Shown here piece after piece: positions 1 to 11,900 of a stretch of 64,000 nucleotides of DNA. The stretch's first letter is position 1; every line of letters starts with the position of its first letter. A program made the translations under genes and the position numbers. Source of the stretch: Persicaria tinctoria (taxonomy: Eukaryota > Streptophyta > Magnoliopsida > Caryophyllales > Polygonaceae); the NCBI GenBank assembly GCA_037127255.1, contig JBANSL010000013.1, forward strand, positions 54,771,688-54,835,687, given 5' to 3'. The notes beneath the pieces were generated by a model, which was not told where the DNA came from, did no database searches, and was given only the letters and a program-made list of their open reading frames with translations.

Positions 1-523
1 GGTATGATAGAGTTGAGAATTTCAATTTGCAGGGGCATACAGATAGTGATTGATTCGGTTGTTGGGTGATAGGAGAAGCACATCAGGCTTAGTGTTCAGC
101 CTTGGCTTAGGGGCAATCACCTGGAGCTTTAAGACGCAAGAGACAATGGCTCTATCATCATCAGAAGCAAAATATGTGATTGCTAGAGCTGCTACAAGGC
201 AAGCTCTTTGGTTGAAGAAGTTGATGAGAGATCTTGGCTGCACTCAAAAGATGGCAACAGAAGTGTGGTGTGACAACAAATCTGCAATTTCCATGAGAAA
301 GAATCCTGCATTTCATGCTCGGACAAAACATATTGATGTTCAACATCATTTTATCCGAGAGCTTATGGCAAGAGAAGAGGTTGTAGTGAAATTTTGTGGC
401 ACAAATGAGCAGGATGCAGATTTGTTTACCAAGGCCTTGAGTGCAGCAAAGCATCACTTCTTTATGGAAAAGATTAGGATGAGAAAGCTTGTATCAAGGG
501 GAGGTTTTAAATGTGCAATGTGA
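1..523 (+). pseudogene. Ty1/Copia retrotransposon RNase H domain, 3' end of a decayed polyprotein
   Basis: The translation from 50 has the Copia RNase H signature: DRRSTSG near the start, SSSEAKY, LWLKKLM, a WCDNKSAI block, HARTKHID and DLFTKAL, ending in a stop at 523. These blocks are the C-terminal end of Copia polyproteins, which copy element RNA into DNA. It is broken at the left: near 49 a TGA lies where Copia usually has Trp, and about one base is missing just before DRRSTSG, so the upstream frame does not join. A purine-rich tract at about 497-506 precedes the expected 3' LTR. The rest of the element lies outside the window. Confidence 0.88.
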
Positions 524-1042
524 TTCAAGCCTTCGTCGATTTACTTGTTCAAGCTCAAGTTAGTTAAGTTAGGTGTTTGCATTGTTCATGTTAGCAGTTT
601 TTATGACAGCAATTTGAGTTGGTTTTATTTTGAATCAATCCACCACTTAGGAGATGTGTTAGTGGGTGAGTGGATGTCAGTTGAGTCGAGCAGTTGCTCA
701 TTTATTTGAAGTATGTAAGCATCGGTCAATCAAGTAATGAAGTAAGGCAGTTAAATGAGTTTGTTGTGTTGTGTGCTTGTCTCTGTTCTGTTTTGACAGA
801 AGAGCAAGTTCTCCCTCTTAAGTTGTTGTTGATCTTTGTTATTGTGAAGGTATTAATCCACCATTGTTTAGTTAACATATCATGGAAGAAGGAAAAAGGA
901 TGAATGGATGATAGAGATACTTCCTCAATCAATGATGAGACGAAAAAATAAAAATTAAGATGAATCATTGAGTCATATTGCATAACATAATTTTTCATAT
1001 AACAATATTACCAAAGAAAGTAGATAACTAAAAAAAATTGTT
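524..1042. other. Non-coding, probably Copia 3' LTR remnant
   Basis: This stretch follows the purine-rich tract of the Copia fragment, so it should hold its 3' LTR. I could not fix the LTR end or a target duplication, and I see no gene. It runs up to the 3' end of the HIPP gene. Confidence 0.35.
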
Positions 1043-2394
1043 TCACATGATAGAGCAAGATTGGGTGCATTCATCACTAAGCAATTCAGAAGCATGAAAG
1101 AGATTGTGAGATTCAGGAGGAGGAGGAGGAGGAAACATTTCCCAATAACGACAATCACATTTTATCATTTTAGGGGCATCATCTTCTTCATCAACAAGTA
1201 CAATAGTCTTTGCATCGCCACTAGATATACTATTCTTGATTTCTTCAACCGGAAAAGTGATGATAATGATGGTAGCTTGCTTCCCCATTCTCAGATTAAC
1301 ATATGCCACTAGGTTTTGTGCCTCGAATCTTCCTTCCACTTTAACTTGTGATTTCTCAAAATCTACTTCTACCTTTCTCACACCTTGCATGCCAATTAAT
1401 TTTATATTATAACAAACTTTTTATGTTTTACATACCCATATATAATTATTAATAGTACTTTTAGAGAATTTGTACCTTTCATCTTTAGCAGTTGCGCCTT
1501 GAAATTGTTCCCACAGTTTTGACAGTGTATGTACACATTGAGCACCACTTGTATCACCTTAACCTGTATATATTAACAACAATTAGTTTAAACTTGAAAT
1601 TTCTCGGAAATAATTACTCTTTTCAAGAAGTGAACTGATATCATCAATATATATATCCATTTCTTCTTTATTGATGGAGAATTATATATATAAATACACC
1701 ATAGTATATATGCTAGCATTTATTTAAAGAAAAAATAATCCAATTTAGCGAACAATCGAACTACAAAGTACATCATACATGCTTTTCTAGTGGTAACAGT
1801 GTTCAACAACAATTTGTTTAGGAAAGATTAGACATCATTTTTAACTTTATATTCATGTCAGGGCTATATATATAACACACCAAAATCAAGCAAAAAAAAG
1901 AAAGAAAAAAAATTGAGAAAGTATAAAGAACCTCCTCTTTAATCGTGGGTGCTTCATCAATCTTAATAACATTGCAGACATGTTCGAGTACAGGATAGAT
2001 GATGTCAACTTGCTTGTTACATTTCTTCTTAAGGATATCTACAAGGGCTTTAGGGTCCACTCCTTTTCCCTTTACAATAAGCATATCATTTTTCCCATCG
2101 GCTATGACCTCTTCAACACCTGAATTGATTTGATTTATAATATATCATCTTTAATAACTAATCTAGTAAGATCGATAAGCTTGATTTAAAAGAATATTTG
2201 CTGGTTCATTTACAAATGATGAAAATGGAGGTTAGCTTTTGAATACCTGGAAAGTGATTCAAGCATTTCAGAACAGGTTTTATACAATTCTTACAATGCA
2301 AGTAGACCTTGAGCACGATGCGTTCTCTATCGTCACCACAAATCTCCTCATTGAGCATGTCTTCTCTTCCTTTTAGATGATGATTCCTTTCCAT
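1043..2394 (-). CDS. Heavy metal-associated isoprenylated plant protein (HIPP) with two HMA domains
   Basis: Four minus-strand exons, 2247-2394, 1932-2119, 1476-1563 and 1043-1383, join with GT/AG introns in phase to give 254 aa. Residues about 24-92 form one HMA domain with the metal motif CKNC (Cys34, Cys37). Residues about 113-180 form a second with CQNC (Cys126, Cys129). A proline run follows, and the protein ends in CSIM, a CaaX farnesylation box. HIPPs bind heavy-metal ions or protein partners and are tethered to membranes or enter the nucleus through the lipid; they act in metal handling and stress. The domain order (HMA, HMA, proline-rich, CaaX) is typical of the family. The start is the first ATG of exon 1. 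No lesion was seen. Neighbours are transposon debris and give no functional hint. Confidence 0.93.
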
Positions 2395-4459
2395 GAAAGT
2401 GAACTAGAGAATCTCTAATACACGGCTTCAAAGCATAAAATAGTATGCAAACTAAAATACATAGGGCTCTGAAACTTTCACTATATATAATGATAATAAT
2501 ATTGAGTTTCGATCTACTAGTTAGTCATTGAACTCGACCATTTTTAATTTCCTTGGAAGGTTCAGACTAATATTTGTTGTCCTTTCAGTCAAGATTCAAA
2601 GCCCAATAAGGGACTATTAATAGTGGCAATTTAATTTTAGTGTACAATTCATTATCATGCTTGGATTGTGTCAATCCCAAGTAAAAATTGCATGAATATT
2701 TTGACAAATTATGGGAACTTTCAAGTTAATGAATCAATATTGTCATTTACTATATTATATTGAGTAATGAAATTCATGCACCATAACAAATATAACTTTG
2801 TTGAAAACGAAAAGGAATTAAGGAGTGAAAAAAGAAAGACCCACGTACATTGTATGTATATTTTTTAAATGAAAAGTAATTTGGATGGGCTAATTATTTA
2901 ATGTTTACGTATGCAAATTAATGTTCCAAATTACTATAGAATTTGTGATAAAGAAAGAATGTCTCAAGTTAATTGAATCAAACAATCAACTATACAATTA
3001 ACTTTCATGAAAAATATATCTAAAATATGGGTATTAAAAAAAAATATGAACACTCAAATGGGAATACAAGATTATAAGCTCAATTAACCTCCTAACAGCA
3101 ACTACGAATTCCCTGCAATATGTTGGTGATCACATAATTTCACATGCATTTGAGTATGTTTGTTTAATTTTGGCTAACGCTTAGCATTTAATCTACTAAA
3201 AATTATCTTAAAACTATCAAAGATCTTTATAGTTTATAGAAAAGAGCTAGGTAGATTAGAAATATAGGTAAAGATGCATTTCAATTGCAAGTTCAACACT
3301 TTTCCATTCTTTGTTATAATGCATGTAGGCCTATTTCTCAACCCCACTTATTGATACACTAAATTTTAACACCATTGATCTAAATAAACCTTGAAGTGTG
3401 CTCATAATCCTCAAATGTGTTGTCCTTTGAACAATAAAGATGTCACATGTGTGTAAGAGAGAACAATGAACTAAAGAGCTAGTGTGATGGAACTTCCAAC
3501 CCGATGTACTGCTGAAACACAAAGAAATCTTAAGACTCATGCATAAAATACTCAAACACTAAATAAGTTAAAAACTTTTGTTGCAAAAACCAAAGCAGAA
3601 ATAATTACTACAATAGAAATGTGAAAACCCTAGTGAAGGCATTGGATTTTAGCATTAGACTGATCCGAGAAAAAAAAATCATTTCAACATATAATTGACT
3701 TCCTACACATCCCATTAGTCATACGAGTCCTAAAGGGGTATGATTGCTACTTGAGTTAGTTTTGCTATGAGAAATCTACAAAACCCTAGCAATTGAATGA
3801 ATCAATTCTAATAAGTTGGTCAGACAAAACATAATCAAAAGCATCCAAATAGTTCAACGCAAAAAAAGTCAATACATTCGATTAGGAATAAGAACTAGAA
3901 TATAAATCTCACAACTTTACTCAAACTAAAGCTTCAATATGTAGATGAAACGAAATAGATTAGATCCCCATGTCCATGGAACCTTCTCTTAGGATTTCCT
4001 CAAAACTATGTAAGATTCGTCCTAATAATATTCCTAAAAATAAGTATTTATACAATGGTAACAAAACAAGGCTTCTGGCCCACACGCAATGTAACTCGGT
4101 CCAGGTAAAGGAAACTCGACCGTGTTAAGTGTCCTGGACCGTCTTTATGATCTGGGCAATGAAACTTAGCATCGGTACCTAGCCTAGCCCGAGTTCTAGG
4201 CGTGTTTGAGAGTCTTAGTACCTTGATCTTTTGGCTTTTAACCTTGTGAATTCAATTCTCCTTCCATTGACTTGATACTTAGCTCGACTCTACATCTACC
4301 TAAAACTATACACAAAAATAAGTAGATTTCGAGTCTAGAACTAAACAAATAAAAACATCAAATCTACCTAAAATATGCAAGTTAACCTACTCTAAATGAA
4401 CTAAAAATGCGCTATCCTACCTAAATGCATCCTATCATTGTTCCCTAATTCCATCTTTT
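2395..4459. other. AT-rich intergenic DNA
   Basis: No gene, RNA or complete mobile element was recognised. The short open frames here lack family motifs. The left part is the upstream region of the HIPP gene; no convincing TATA box could be singled out from the AT-rich background. Confidence 0.5.
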
Positions 4460-4520
4460 CCTTGGATTACTTGCAAGCCTAATTCCTTGGATTACTTGCA
4501 AGCCTAATTCCTTGGATTAT
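4460..4520. repeat. 25-bp tandem repeat, 2.4 copies
   Basis: A 25-bp unit beginning CCTTGGATTACTTGC occurs at 4460-4484 and 4485-4509, followed by a partial third copy. The two full copies are identical, so the duplication is recent. It directly abuts the Copia remnant. Confidence 0.85.
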
Positions 4521-4521
4521 T

Positions 4522-5250
4522 TTACATCCGTTTGAAACAACTTGAACCATACTCTTTATGAAAAGCAAAGGAAGTTAGAAGACGAATTGCCTCAAGTCTT
4601 GCCAATGGAGCAAACATGTCATCATAATCAATCTCTTCTTGTTGATTGCATCCCTTGACGATGAGTCTTGCCTTATTCTTGATGACGTTTCCATCTTCAT
4701 CCATCTTGTTTATGAAGATCCACTTAGTGCCTGTCATAATTCAGTTACTAGGTCTAAGAATAGGATGACATACTTTTTTTTTTTAATGCAATGAGCATCC
4801 TTTAAAGCCTCTTCAACATTCTTTAGTTCCTACAAAAAGATAAAAGTATTGGAAGCACATAAGTTCTTATCGATGACCTAGTTTGGATATCTTTTTGGTA
4901 GTTAGAGATGATGTTGGTGATGGAAATGAGAATTATAATGTCGATAGTTCCTCACTTCTAGTTAAGACATGTCAAATTCTCCATCATGCTCTTCTTCTTC
5001 TTTAGCTTTAGTCATCACACTATTATCACCATGATCTGATCTATCGTCTTAGCATTGCCGAATCCCTCAACAAGATTTGTTCCTTTTGTAGTTTCAGTTC
5101 TTCATTGTCTTTCAAGGTAGAGCTTGGTATTCCTATTAGAATGAATGCATTCACCATGTGCTAAATATGGAGCACTTTCATCGTCGTCGTCGTCGTCATC
5201 ATCATCTCTTGACTAACATAATCTTCAAGAGGAAAAATCTAGCAAGAGAT
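4522..5250 (-). pseudogene. Ty1/Copia reverse transcriptase remnant
   Basis: The minus-strand translation of 4522-4737 reads as the start of the Copia reverse transcriptase (RVT_2): GTKWIF, NKARLIVKG, then the DYDDMFAPLARLEAIR block, a slightly altered form of the usual family motif. Further upstream on the same strand, near 4808-4835, the frame gives NVEEALKDA, which normally lies just before this domain. The acidic stretch up to about 5250 fits the linker between integrase and RT. The active-site half of RT is missing and several stops lie between the blocks, so this is a dead fragment. Confidence 0.8.
5178..5206. repeat. TCG/TCA trinucleotide microsatellite
   Basis: A run of TCG triplets followed by TCA triplets. 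It lies at the far end of the Copia remnant, where it would encode an acidic stretch on the minus strand. Confidence 0.85.
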
Positions 5251-5489
5251 ATCTTGGACCCACAAATCGACCGTCCGATTTAGCCCATAGAAGTTTAGAT
5301 GTATGTAGCTCAGGTGACATCAGAAGCAAGCCCATCTAATTATTGCATTAATTGACATGCGAAATTCAAGGTGGCATTAATTGTAGAGCGAGATTCACAA
5401 AAATCATTAATTGTCCACCCCCGCCCCGCTCATCATGAAGCTACAAGGGATATTTGATCCCTCTTACTCAAGCTCTAGCTAGGGTTGTT

Positions 5490-5850
5490 ATATAAACTGA
5501 ATAGTTTGAGCTCGGCTTAGGATCGGCTCGATAAAGGCTCGACCCGAACTTGTTCACTTACCTAAACAAGTCGAGCTTGAACATGATTTTAAGCTCATTT
5601 AAAAGATCGGTTAGTTCGATTTAAGCTCGAAATTTATGGAATTTCTAAAATTTTCTTTAATTTAATATGTTATGACTAAGTAGAATTGCTTAAAGCTCAA
5701 AAAAGCTCGGTTCGAACTCGTTCGTTTCCTAAACAAGTCAAGCTTGATAAAAAAAATAAGCTCGTTTAAAAATTAGGATCGGCTCGGCTCGAGCTCGTTT
5801 AACAAACGAACCAAGTTTGAACATGTAAAACTCGGCTCGTTCAGCTCTAA
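5490..5850. repeat. Degenerate GCTCG-rich interspersed repeat
   Basis: The motifs GAGCTCG, GGCTCG and AAGCTCG and their complements recur many times over about 350 bp, for example near 5500, 5525, 5755 and 5780. They can fold back on each other. This looks like a non-coding plant dispersed repeat; I cannot assign a superfamily or termini. Confidence 0.5.
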
Positions 5851-5973
5851 CAACATCCCTAGCTCTTGCTACTTACACTCTACTTTCTCTATTGTTATAT
5901 TTGATCCATAAGACCTACATCGTTGGATATGTTGGGACCCTGACCGAGTAGCTAAGGTGTGCAACTTTATCCA

Positions 5974-6365
5974 CTAATCCATTGTCGAGACGGGGATGTG
6001 GGAGAACGAGGTCTCCCGCAAGCCCAACATAAGAGCTTTAATGTCAGACATACTAAGTTCAACCTCCCAAGGGCATTTGGTGTTGTATTGTAGGCGGTTA
6101 ATAATGATTTCGGAATCGCCTTCCATAATAAGATCCATAGTTTTTAATTCAAGAGCCTTTAGAATACCTTTTCTTCCGGCTAGAGCCTCAGCCACAATCG
6201 GTCACTGGCCCCCCACTAGTTTGCCTTCAATGCTAATCGGATTCCCATTCCAATCTCGGATAATGTATAGCCAATGGAGTTGTCGGTTGTTAAGACTATA
6301 AATCCATCAAAGTTTAGTTTAAACACCCCGACGAGTGGCTTTTTCCATTTACACTCTTTTCTGTT
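5974..6365 (-). pseudogene. LINE-type RNase H (RVT_3) domain fragment
   Basis: On the minus strand the block KLNFDG (about 6320) begins the RNase H domain found at the C-terminus of plant LINE proteins. The open frame 5974-6195 continues it with AEALAGRKGILKALEL and LIMEGDSEIIIN, the block that holds conserved acidic residues. Frame changes and a stop separate the two parts, and the rest of the LINE is absent. It is a 3' fragment unrelated by position to the large LINE at 17.6-28.4 kb. Confidence 0.82.
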
Positions 6366-6488
6366 ATTGAGACCATTGTTGCGATATTTAGTCAAATGTG
6401 GACAGTGACATCCATCTAAGATTATGTAAAGAAATCACCCATCTATTAGGGATTCATTTGTATTCACTTGGTTTTTTCACTATAATAA

Positions 6489-7385
6489 GGGCATGTTTGG
6501 CTGGGGGTGAGAGGGGATGGAAGAGGTGAGGGTGGGATTTTGGAATCGTGCACGTATGTTTGGCAACGAGATTGAGGTAGATGAAGGTGGGATTGAAACA
6601 CCAAAAAATGAGGTGGTAATGGAACCCATAAAAAGGAGGATGAAGGGGAAGGGAAAAGGAATATCCCAAATTTGCCCCCATCATCTTCAACCTTCCTCCC
6701 TCTCTCCTCCATTTACCGCCACCACTAACCCTCACCTAAGTCCTCCTCCCCTGATGCCCTTGTCGGCCGACCACCGACGCCGCTGTCCACCATCGACGTC
6801 GTCGGCCACCACCGCAGCCGATTGAACGTGTTTCCCAAGAGTGAATTTCCCGACGACTGATACACTCATAAAAAAAAAGGTATATATATTACGGAAAAGA
6901 TGGGCAGCGTTGGTGGCTCCCGGGATCTGAGCTCCGAGTACCTTTGTCGGCGACTTGCCCCGGTTCAAAGCCCTCTTCAATTGCGGTGACAAAAGAGCAA
7001 CGAGGAGAGGCATGGGCAACGGGAGAAGCGAGAGGTTGAAGGCGAATAAGAGGAAGGGTGAGGGCGAAGAGATGAGGAGCCATGGAAGGAGAAAGAACAG
7101 CTTCCAAGGGAGCTCGGGAGCAAAAGGGGTCGACGATCAGCTTGAAATCTTCATCCCCAAATTGAACAGGAAGCAGGAGAAATGAAAGAGGAGACAATTA
7201 GTGGGGGGCAAATGTGTCTTTTTGGGTGTCTTTATCCCCAAATACTTTAACACATAACCAAACACGAACGAGATTAAATTGACTTTAAATCTTCACCCCA
7301 TCCACCCCGAAATTCCATCCACATCCCTTCCACCCCCAAAAATCCATCCCCATCCACTTACCCCTTCTCGTTGCCAAACACGCTC
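6489..7385. mobile_element. Tourist-like MITE (PIF/Harbinger), 897 bp
   Basis: The left end GGGCATGTTTGG and the inverted right end GAGCGTGTTTGG are the classic Tourist terminal repeats. They are flanked by TAA at 6486-6488 and 7386-7388, the 3-bp duplication of PIF/Harbinger elements. Both ends continue with related GGGG/GGATGG sequence, and a second copy of the TTTGGCAACGAG segment lies near 6557. Open frames inside have no recognisable product, so it is non-autonomous. Confidence 0.88.
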
Positions 7386-7458
7386 TAAGTGCTTTTTACA
7401 TCATTGGTGTACCCCCGTATTTCATCTACTTTCTCCAACTTAGTAAACTCTTAGTTTT

Positions 7459-8132
7459 CAGTGTAAATCCTCTGCCCCAACTTCCCGCCCCTAAACCCTA
7501 TCCCACAAAATTATTTTGCCATTAAATTAATATTAAAAAAATTAAAAAATATATATTTAGCTTCTACATACTTAGTATAACATATTTGGAAAAAAAATCT
7601 TTAAAAAACGAAATATAATTTTTTTTAAAATGTACTCCCTTCGTCTCGAAAAACAAGTCGTTTTAGAGTAGTGTAGTTGTATCAAAATACATGTCGTTTT
7701 AGGTTTTCTAGGTTGGGGATAGTAATGATTTGTGTTGGTTTTTGTGTTGTTGACTTTTTAAAAGATTTTGATTGGTTAAAAAATATAGTGGGTATTTAAA
7801 AACAATAAAATTAGTGAAAAAAGTTAGTGGAATGATGATGTTGATTGATGGGTGAGTGTTTTATTAAAACTAGTGCATAATGCTAAAATGACTTGTTTTT
7901 CGAGACGGAGGGAGTATATAGTAAAACAACATATTTTTAAAACTTTAAAAAATCTTTCTATCTTTTTTGAATTATTATAATTTTTGTAAGTTGGTTTTAT
8001 AAGATTTTTTTTTCCAGATATATTATAATAAGTATGTAGAAGCTAAATATATTTTTTTAAAAAAAATTTAATATTAATTTAATGACAAAATAATTTTGTG
8101 GGGCGAGAAGTTGGGTCAGAGGATTTACAGTG
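7459..8132. mobile_element. Foldback MITE with long terminal inverted repeats, split by a Stowaway
   Basis: The left arm starts CAGTGTAAATCCTCTG and the right arm, read inverted, starts CACTGTAAATCCTCTG. The similarity continues inward for well over 100 bp, so nearly the whole element is palindromic. This architecture is common among Mutator-type foldback elements. Flanking 8-mers (7451-7458 and 8133-8140) match only 5 of 8, so superfamily assignment is uncertain. A Stowaway sits in the loop. Confidence 0.7.
7635..7914. mobile_element. Stowaway MITE (Tc1/mariner), 280 bp
   Basis: The ends CTCCCTTCGTCTCGAAAAAC and, inverted, CTCCCTCCGTCTCGAAAAAC are Stowaway terminal repeats. TA dinucleotides at 7633-7634 and 7915-7916 are the target duplication. 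It inserted into the loop of the foldback element at 7459-8132, so it is the younger of the two. Confidence 0.93.
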
Positions 8133-8160
8133 TCGGTTTCACGGTGAGTCTGTTCTAAAG

Positions 8161-8409
8161 TTACTTAAGGATTTCTTCCACATTTTTTATCCAAAACATG
8201 CCACCAGTCTCATTCTCATATTTGCTCTTGGAAACATTATCCACGGATGAAAGTGGGTTGCGGCATTGAGGAGGCAACTCAACTTCCGGGGTACTTGTGA
8301 ATTCAATGTTTTTTCTATTTCTCAAGAGGATGAGAGCGAAATGAAGCTTTGCTTTGATTTTGGTAATGCCCTTTTCAATTTTTGATAAGAAGTGGAGGTA
8401 TGAATTCAA
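8161..8409 (-). other. Unidentified 82-codon open frame
   Basis: An ATG-to-stop frame of 82 codons with mixed charged composition and no low complexity, unlike the surrounding AT-rich DNA. I do not recognise the product. It begins about 30 bp outside the foldback element and could be an exon of a broken gene. Nothing nearby extends it. Confidence 0.25.
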
Positions 8410-8971
8410 CCCTGGCCTCTATGAAGTGTCCCCTTTGATTTCCCTATTTGTTTGTGTTTTGAGAATGGCGTGGTTTATGTAACGGATAACTGATGTATGA
8501 ATTCAAGGACGCAAGACTGTGGAGAGGGTCATCACCGTCATTGGCGAAAGACAGAAGGGAGCAATGTGAATGGTGACTGAAAGTGTCAAAGATTGACAGA
8601 TGATGATGAACAAGTATTCACAGGTTGGAGGAGATGAGCTGATGTGTCTCAGTTATTCTGAGATCTTAAGAGTTCAAAATTTCTAAGATCAGCTGATGTG
8701 TCTCAGTTGAGCAATCTCATTTGCCGCTTTATTTACTCTTTAAAGTGATACAAAATTCTGACATTATCAAATGTACACAATTTTATACTAATATTGGAGA
8801 AGATAATCAAAATCTCTCATGAGGGGTTTCCATGTGTTTTTTTAAGGAGATGATGGATGAGCTCCTTCCAGTTGATGATATAGAGATTAGACATGTTTGT
8901 ATTTGTTCTTGAAGGTTATACCTTAGCTTAGCTTAGCATATATAACCAAATTTCCCCTCAAAACTACAAAT
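8410..8971. other. Intergenic, 3' side of the dihydrouridine synthase gene
   Basis: No gene was recognised. A short direct repeat, AGCTGATGTGTCTCAGTT, occurs twice near 8637 and 8692. The part next to 8971 is the 3' untranslated region of the neighbouring minus-strand gene. Confidence 0.5.
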
Positions 8972-11900
8972 CTAAGCATATAACAACTCCTGTTCACTTG
9001 ATGCTTCGTATGGAGGAGGAATCAGATTGTGCACATTTGCAAAGAGATCTTCACGGCTTGGTGGCGCCTTTGCGAAGGGTGTGTCCAACACAGAATCAGG
9101 GATTGCAGCCAGGGTTTCTTTGAAAAATGATTCAACACTCTGCAACATTTTCACTCCAACCACTGAGCACGATTTGCAATATTAAAAAAACCAAGACTAT
9201 CAACACAATTTATGATGAAATGATCCAAAGGCAGCTTCTTACCGTGCAATTCTTGAAAACAGCGTCTGCTTTTCGCTTCCACAACCCATTGCCAGGCTCC
9301 GAGTGAAAAAGATTAAGCAATGGCTGAAGGCATAACAAGATTGGAATAACATCAGCCCTGGGATAATTAACTTTGCCATGCCATGTTATATGAAATTAGC
9401 AGCCCTTCAACTTGGAATTCATGGAACTGAGAATACATGACTTCATGTTCTGGGGTTTGCCCAATCAAAATTTCCGATTACAAATATATCATCAAGTCAT
9501 TCCAGATAGAACTGCATCATCAATTAACTTTGCATTATGTGTTTCTAATAGAAAGAGAAGATGTAAGAACTCCTTTTGTGCATATTACCTTAACCACATC
9601 TCGAACATTAGGCTTGTTATTCCCATGCTTTCCAAGGACAGAATCACCATATAGTTGGTACGCTTCCAGTACCTTGTATGAAACACGAGCAATTATAGTA
9701 GAATGTCACCAACATGAATTTTCCAGAAGCAATGTCATGTATACACACCTCACGACGTGTGACGTTGTTGATAGGGGCACCATACAATACAGTGTCTACA
9801 TTCCTTAACATTTGCCATGGACTGTGGAAGAAGCGCAATAAATATCAACGATTAATATTTTCGAATGCCTAGAGTGGTCTTTAAGCTAAATAAATTGCAA
9901 CATATCCTATTTATTAAGTAGAACACAACAAAAATCTTAGGAAATGAGCACTATGTAATGCTTGTAGGAAATGATTATTTTTTTTCGGTAGTATTCACTT
10001 CGATTGAACTAAATTGCTGGAATTTCAGCATAAACTTACTTGTTGTAGGCAGCACGCCCAACCATTACCCCATGAGCTCCAGCTTTAAGCGCAGCACTAA
10101 CCTACAAGTCACATCCCATTTCATTCAAATTTGATTGCTAACCTGAATTTATGCATACAAGATAAGAACATGAACTTCATTGTTTGTTAAATCAGTTATG
10201 CAACTAAAAGAAACTTCACAGCTGGCCACAGTTCAGATACATCACAATACGTTCCAAAATCATATCAAAATATAATAGAGGGAAAAGGGGAGTAGGGAAA
10301 TGAGATATTACTGAATTAATTCAATCTATTGAAGTAATTGAACTACAGAAAAGCCGAAAGTTCCATTGAAAAGATGGGATGGAAGCGAATTTATTCAACC
10401 TAGAGAGGGCTCAATCCAAAAAGTGTAAATGAATTTGGAGTAACCTAGAGAATGGCAAATGTTTTTTAAAAATATATTTTTCCCCTCTAAACTTATGTGT
10501 CTATTTATTTAATGGCAATAAAAACTTTCTTCCTTCAATTCAAAACAAAAGAAACTAAATCTAACAAGGATTATCACTTTACATTCGGATTCAGATTAGA
10601 TTAGGAATCTGAAGCAATCTTTTCTTACAAACGAGCCACAAACTGAACTTCAATATCAAGAAAATGGTATGAACTGGGTAACTGGTTTACTCTACCCCCT
10701 TGTCCAAGAAAGAAATCTTTGTTGACTGAAATCTTGTCCTAGCTATTAGTAGTCAAATACTCACTCCTAGAGGCTCCTCACCTATTACATTGCCCTATCT
10801 ATATAAATATGAAGCCTGACTATATAGTTTAAGAGTAACCTAATTTAGCTCACTGTAGTTAAGAAACCCACCATCCCCACTATCCTCATGCCAATTGTCC
10901 TATGGTCTTCCTTGTTCTGCATTGTACTGTGCCTATATGGCCTCAATTCATCCTTGCCCTTGTCTTTCTATCAGATTAGGTAGCCAAATCAAACCAGATT
11001 ATGCAAAGTGGTTTAAAATTATACATAAGGTTACGATGTCATACTTAATTAGCAATGAACAACAACAACAACCCAGTTAATCCCGCTATAAAGTGGGGTC
11101 TGGGTCAGGATGTACGCACTCATACCCCGAACAAATCGAGAGAGTGTTTCCGATAGACCCAAAACGATAGGGAAATAACCACATAGTAATAGGACTCAGA
11201 GAAGGAAGCAGAGACAGCAGGGAATAGGAAAGGGAAGGCGTAGGGAAGAAGCATGAAAGTAAACAATGGCACGAGGACACAGCTCAAATCAAAACCATAA
11301 CAAATGGCACTAAACATCACCGGCTCGAATGCTCCTAATCCAGTGGTCTCTGTCCGAAGTCATATCCTCCAATAGTTTCAGCAGAATGAGATCATGTCTG
11401 AGCTAGCTCTTCTAAGGTCTACCTCTCCCCCTATGGATTTTTCCCAAATTCAGGACTTCAGACCTACGAACCGGAGCCGAATCGGGTCTCCTACTGACGT
11501 GCCCAAACCAACGTAATCTGGACTCCCGCAATTTGTCCACAATACTCGCAACTCTAATCTCTCTTCTGATGTCAGCATTTCGGATTCTGTCGAGTCTCGT
11601 GTGCCCAGTCATCCATCTCAGCATTCTCATCACAACTTCTGTTCTTGCGCTTTAGTGATAGGCCAACACTCATAGCCGTACAACAAGGTCGGTCTAACAA
11701 CCACCTTATAAAATTTTCCCTTCAGTTCCAACAAGGACTGTTCACTAAAATCCCTGATGCTGAATATTTTTAAAATGGTGAATTCATTTACACGTGAATA
11801 TTCATCTGAAACATTTATATGACAACATCAAGCTAGGATTCGATTTAGCCTCATGTTGCACTAAATCACCCATCATGAACTGAAGTTTTGAAGTGACTCA

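Noticed and set aside
5490..5850. G-box/ABRE-like regulatory cluster from the GCTCG repeats
   Set aside because: The motif repeats without the ACGT core and the area is next to transposon debris, so a dispersed repeat is more likely.
6454..7197. Several open frames of 70-100 codons on both strands
   Set aside because: They lie inside the Tourist MITE, overlap on both strands and have no family motifs; GC content explains their length.
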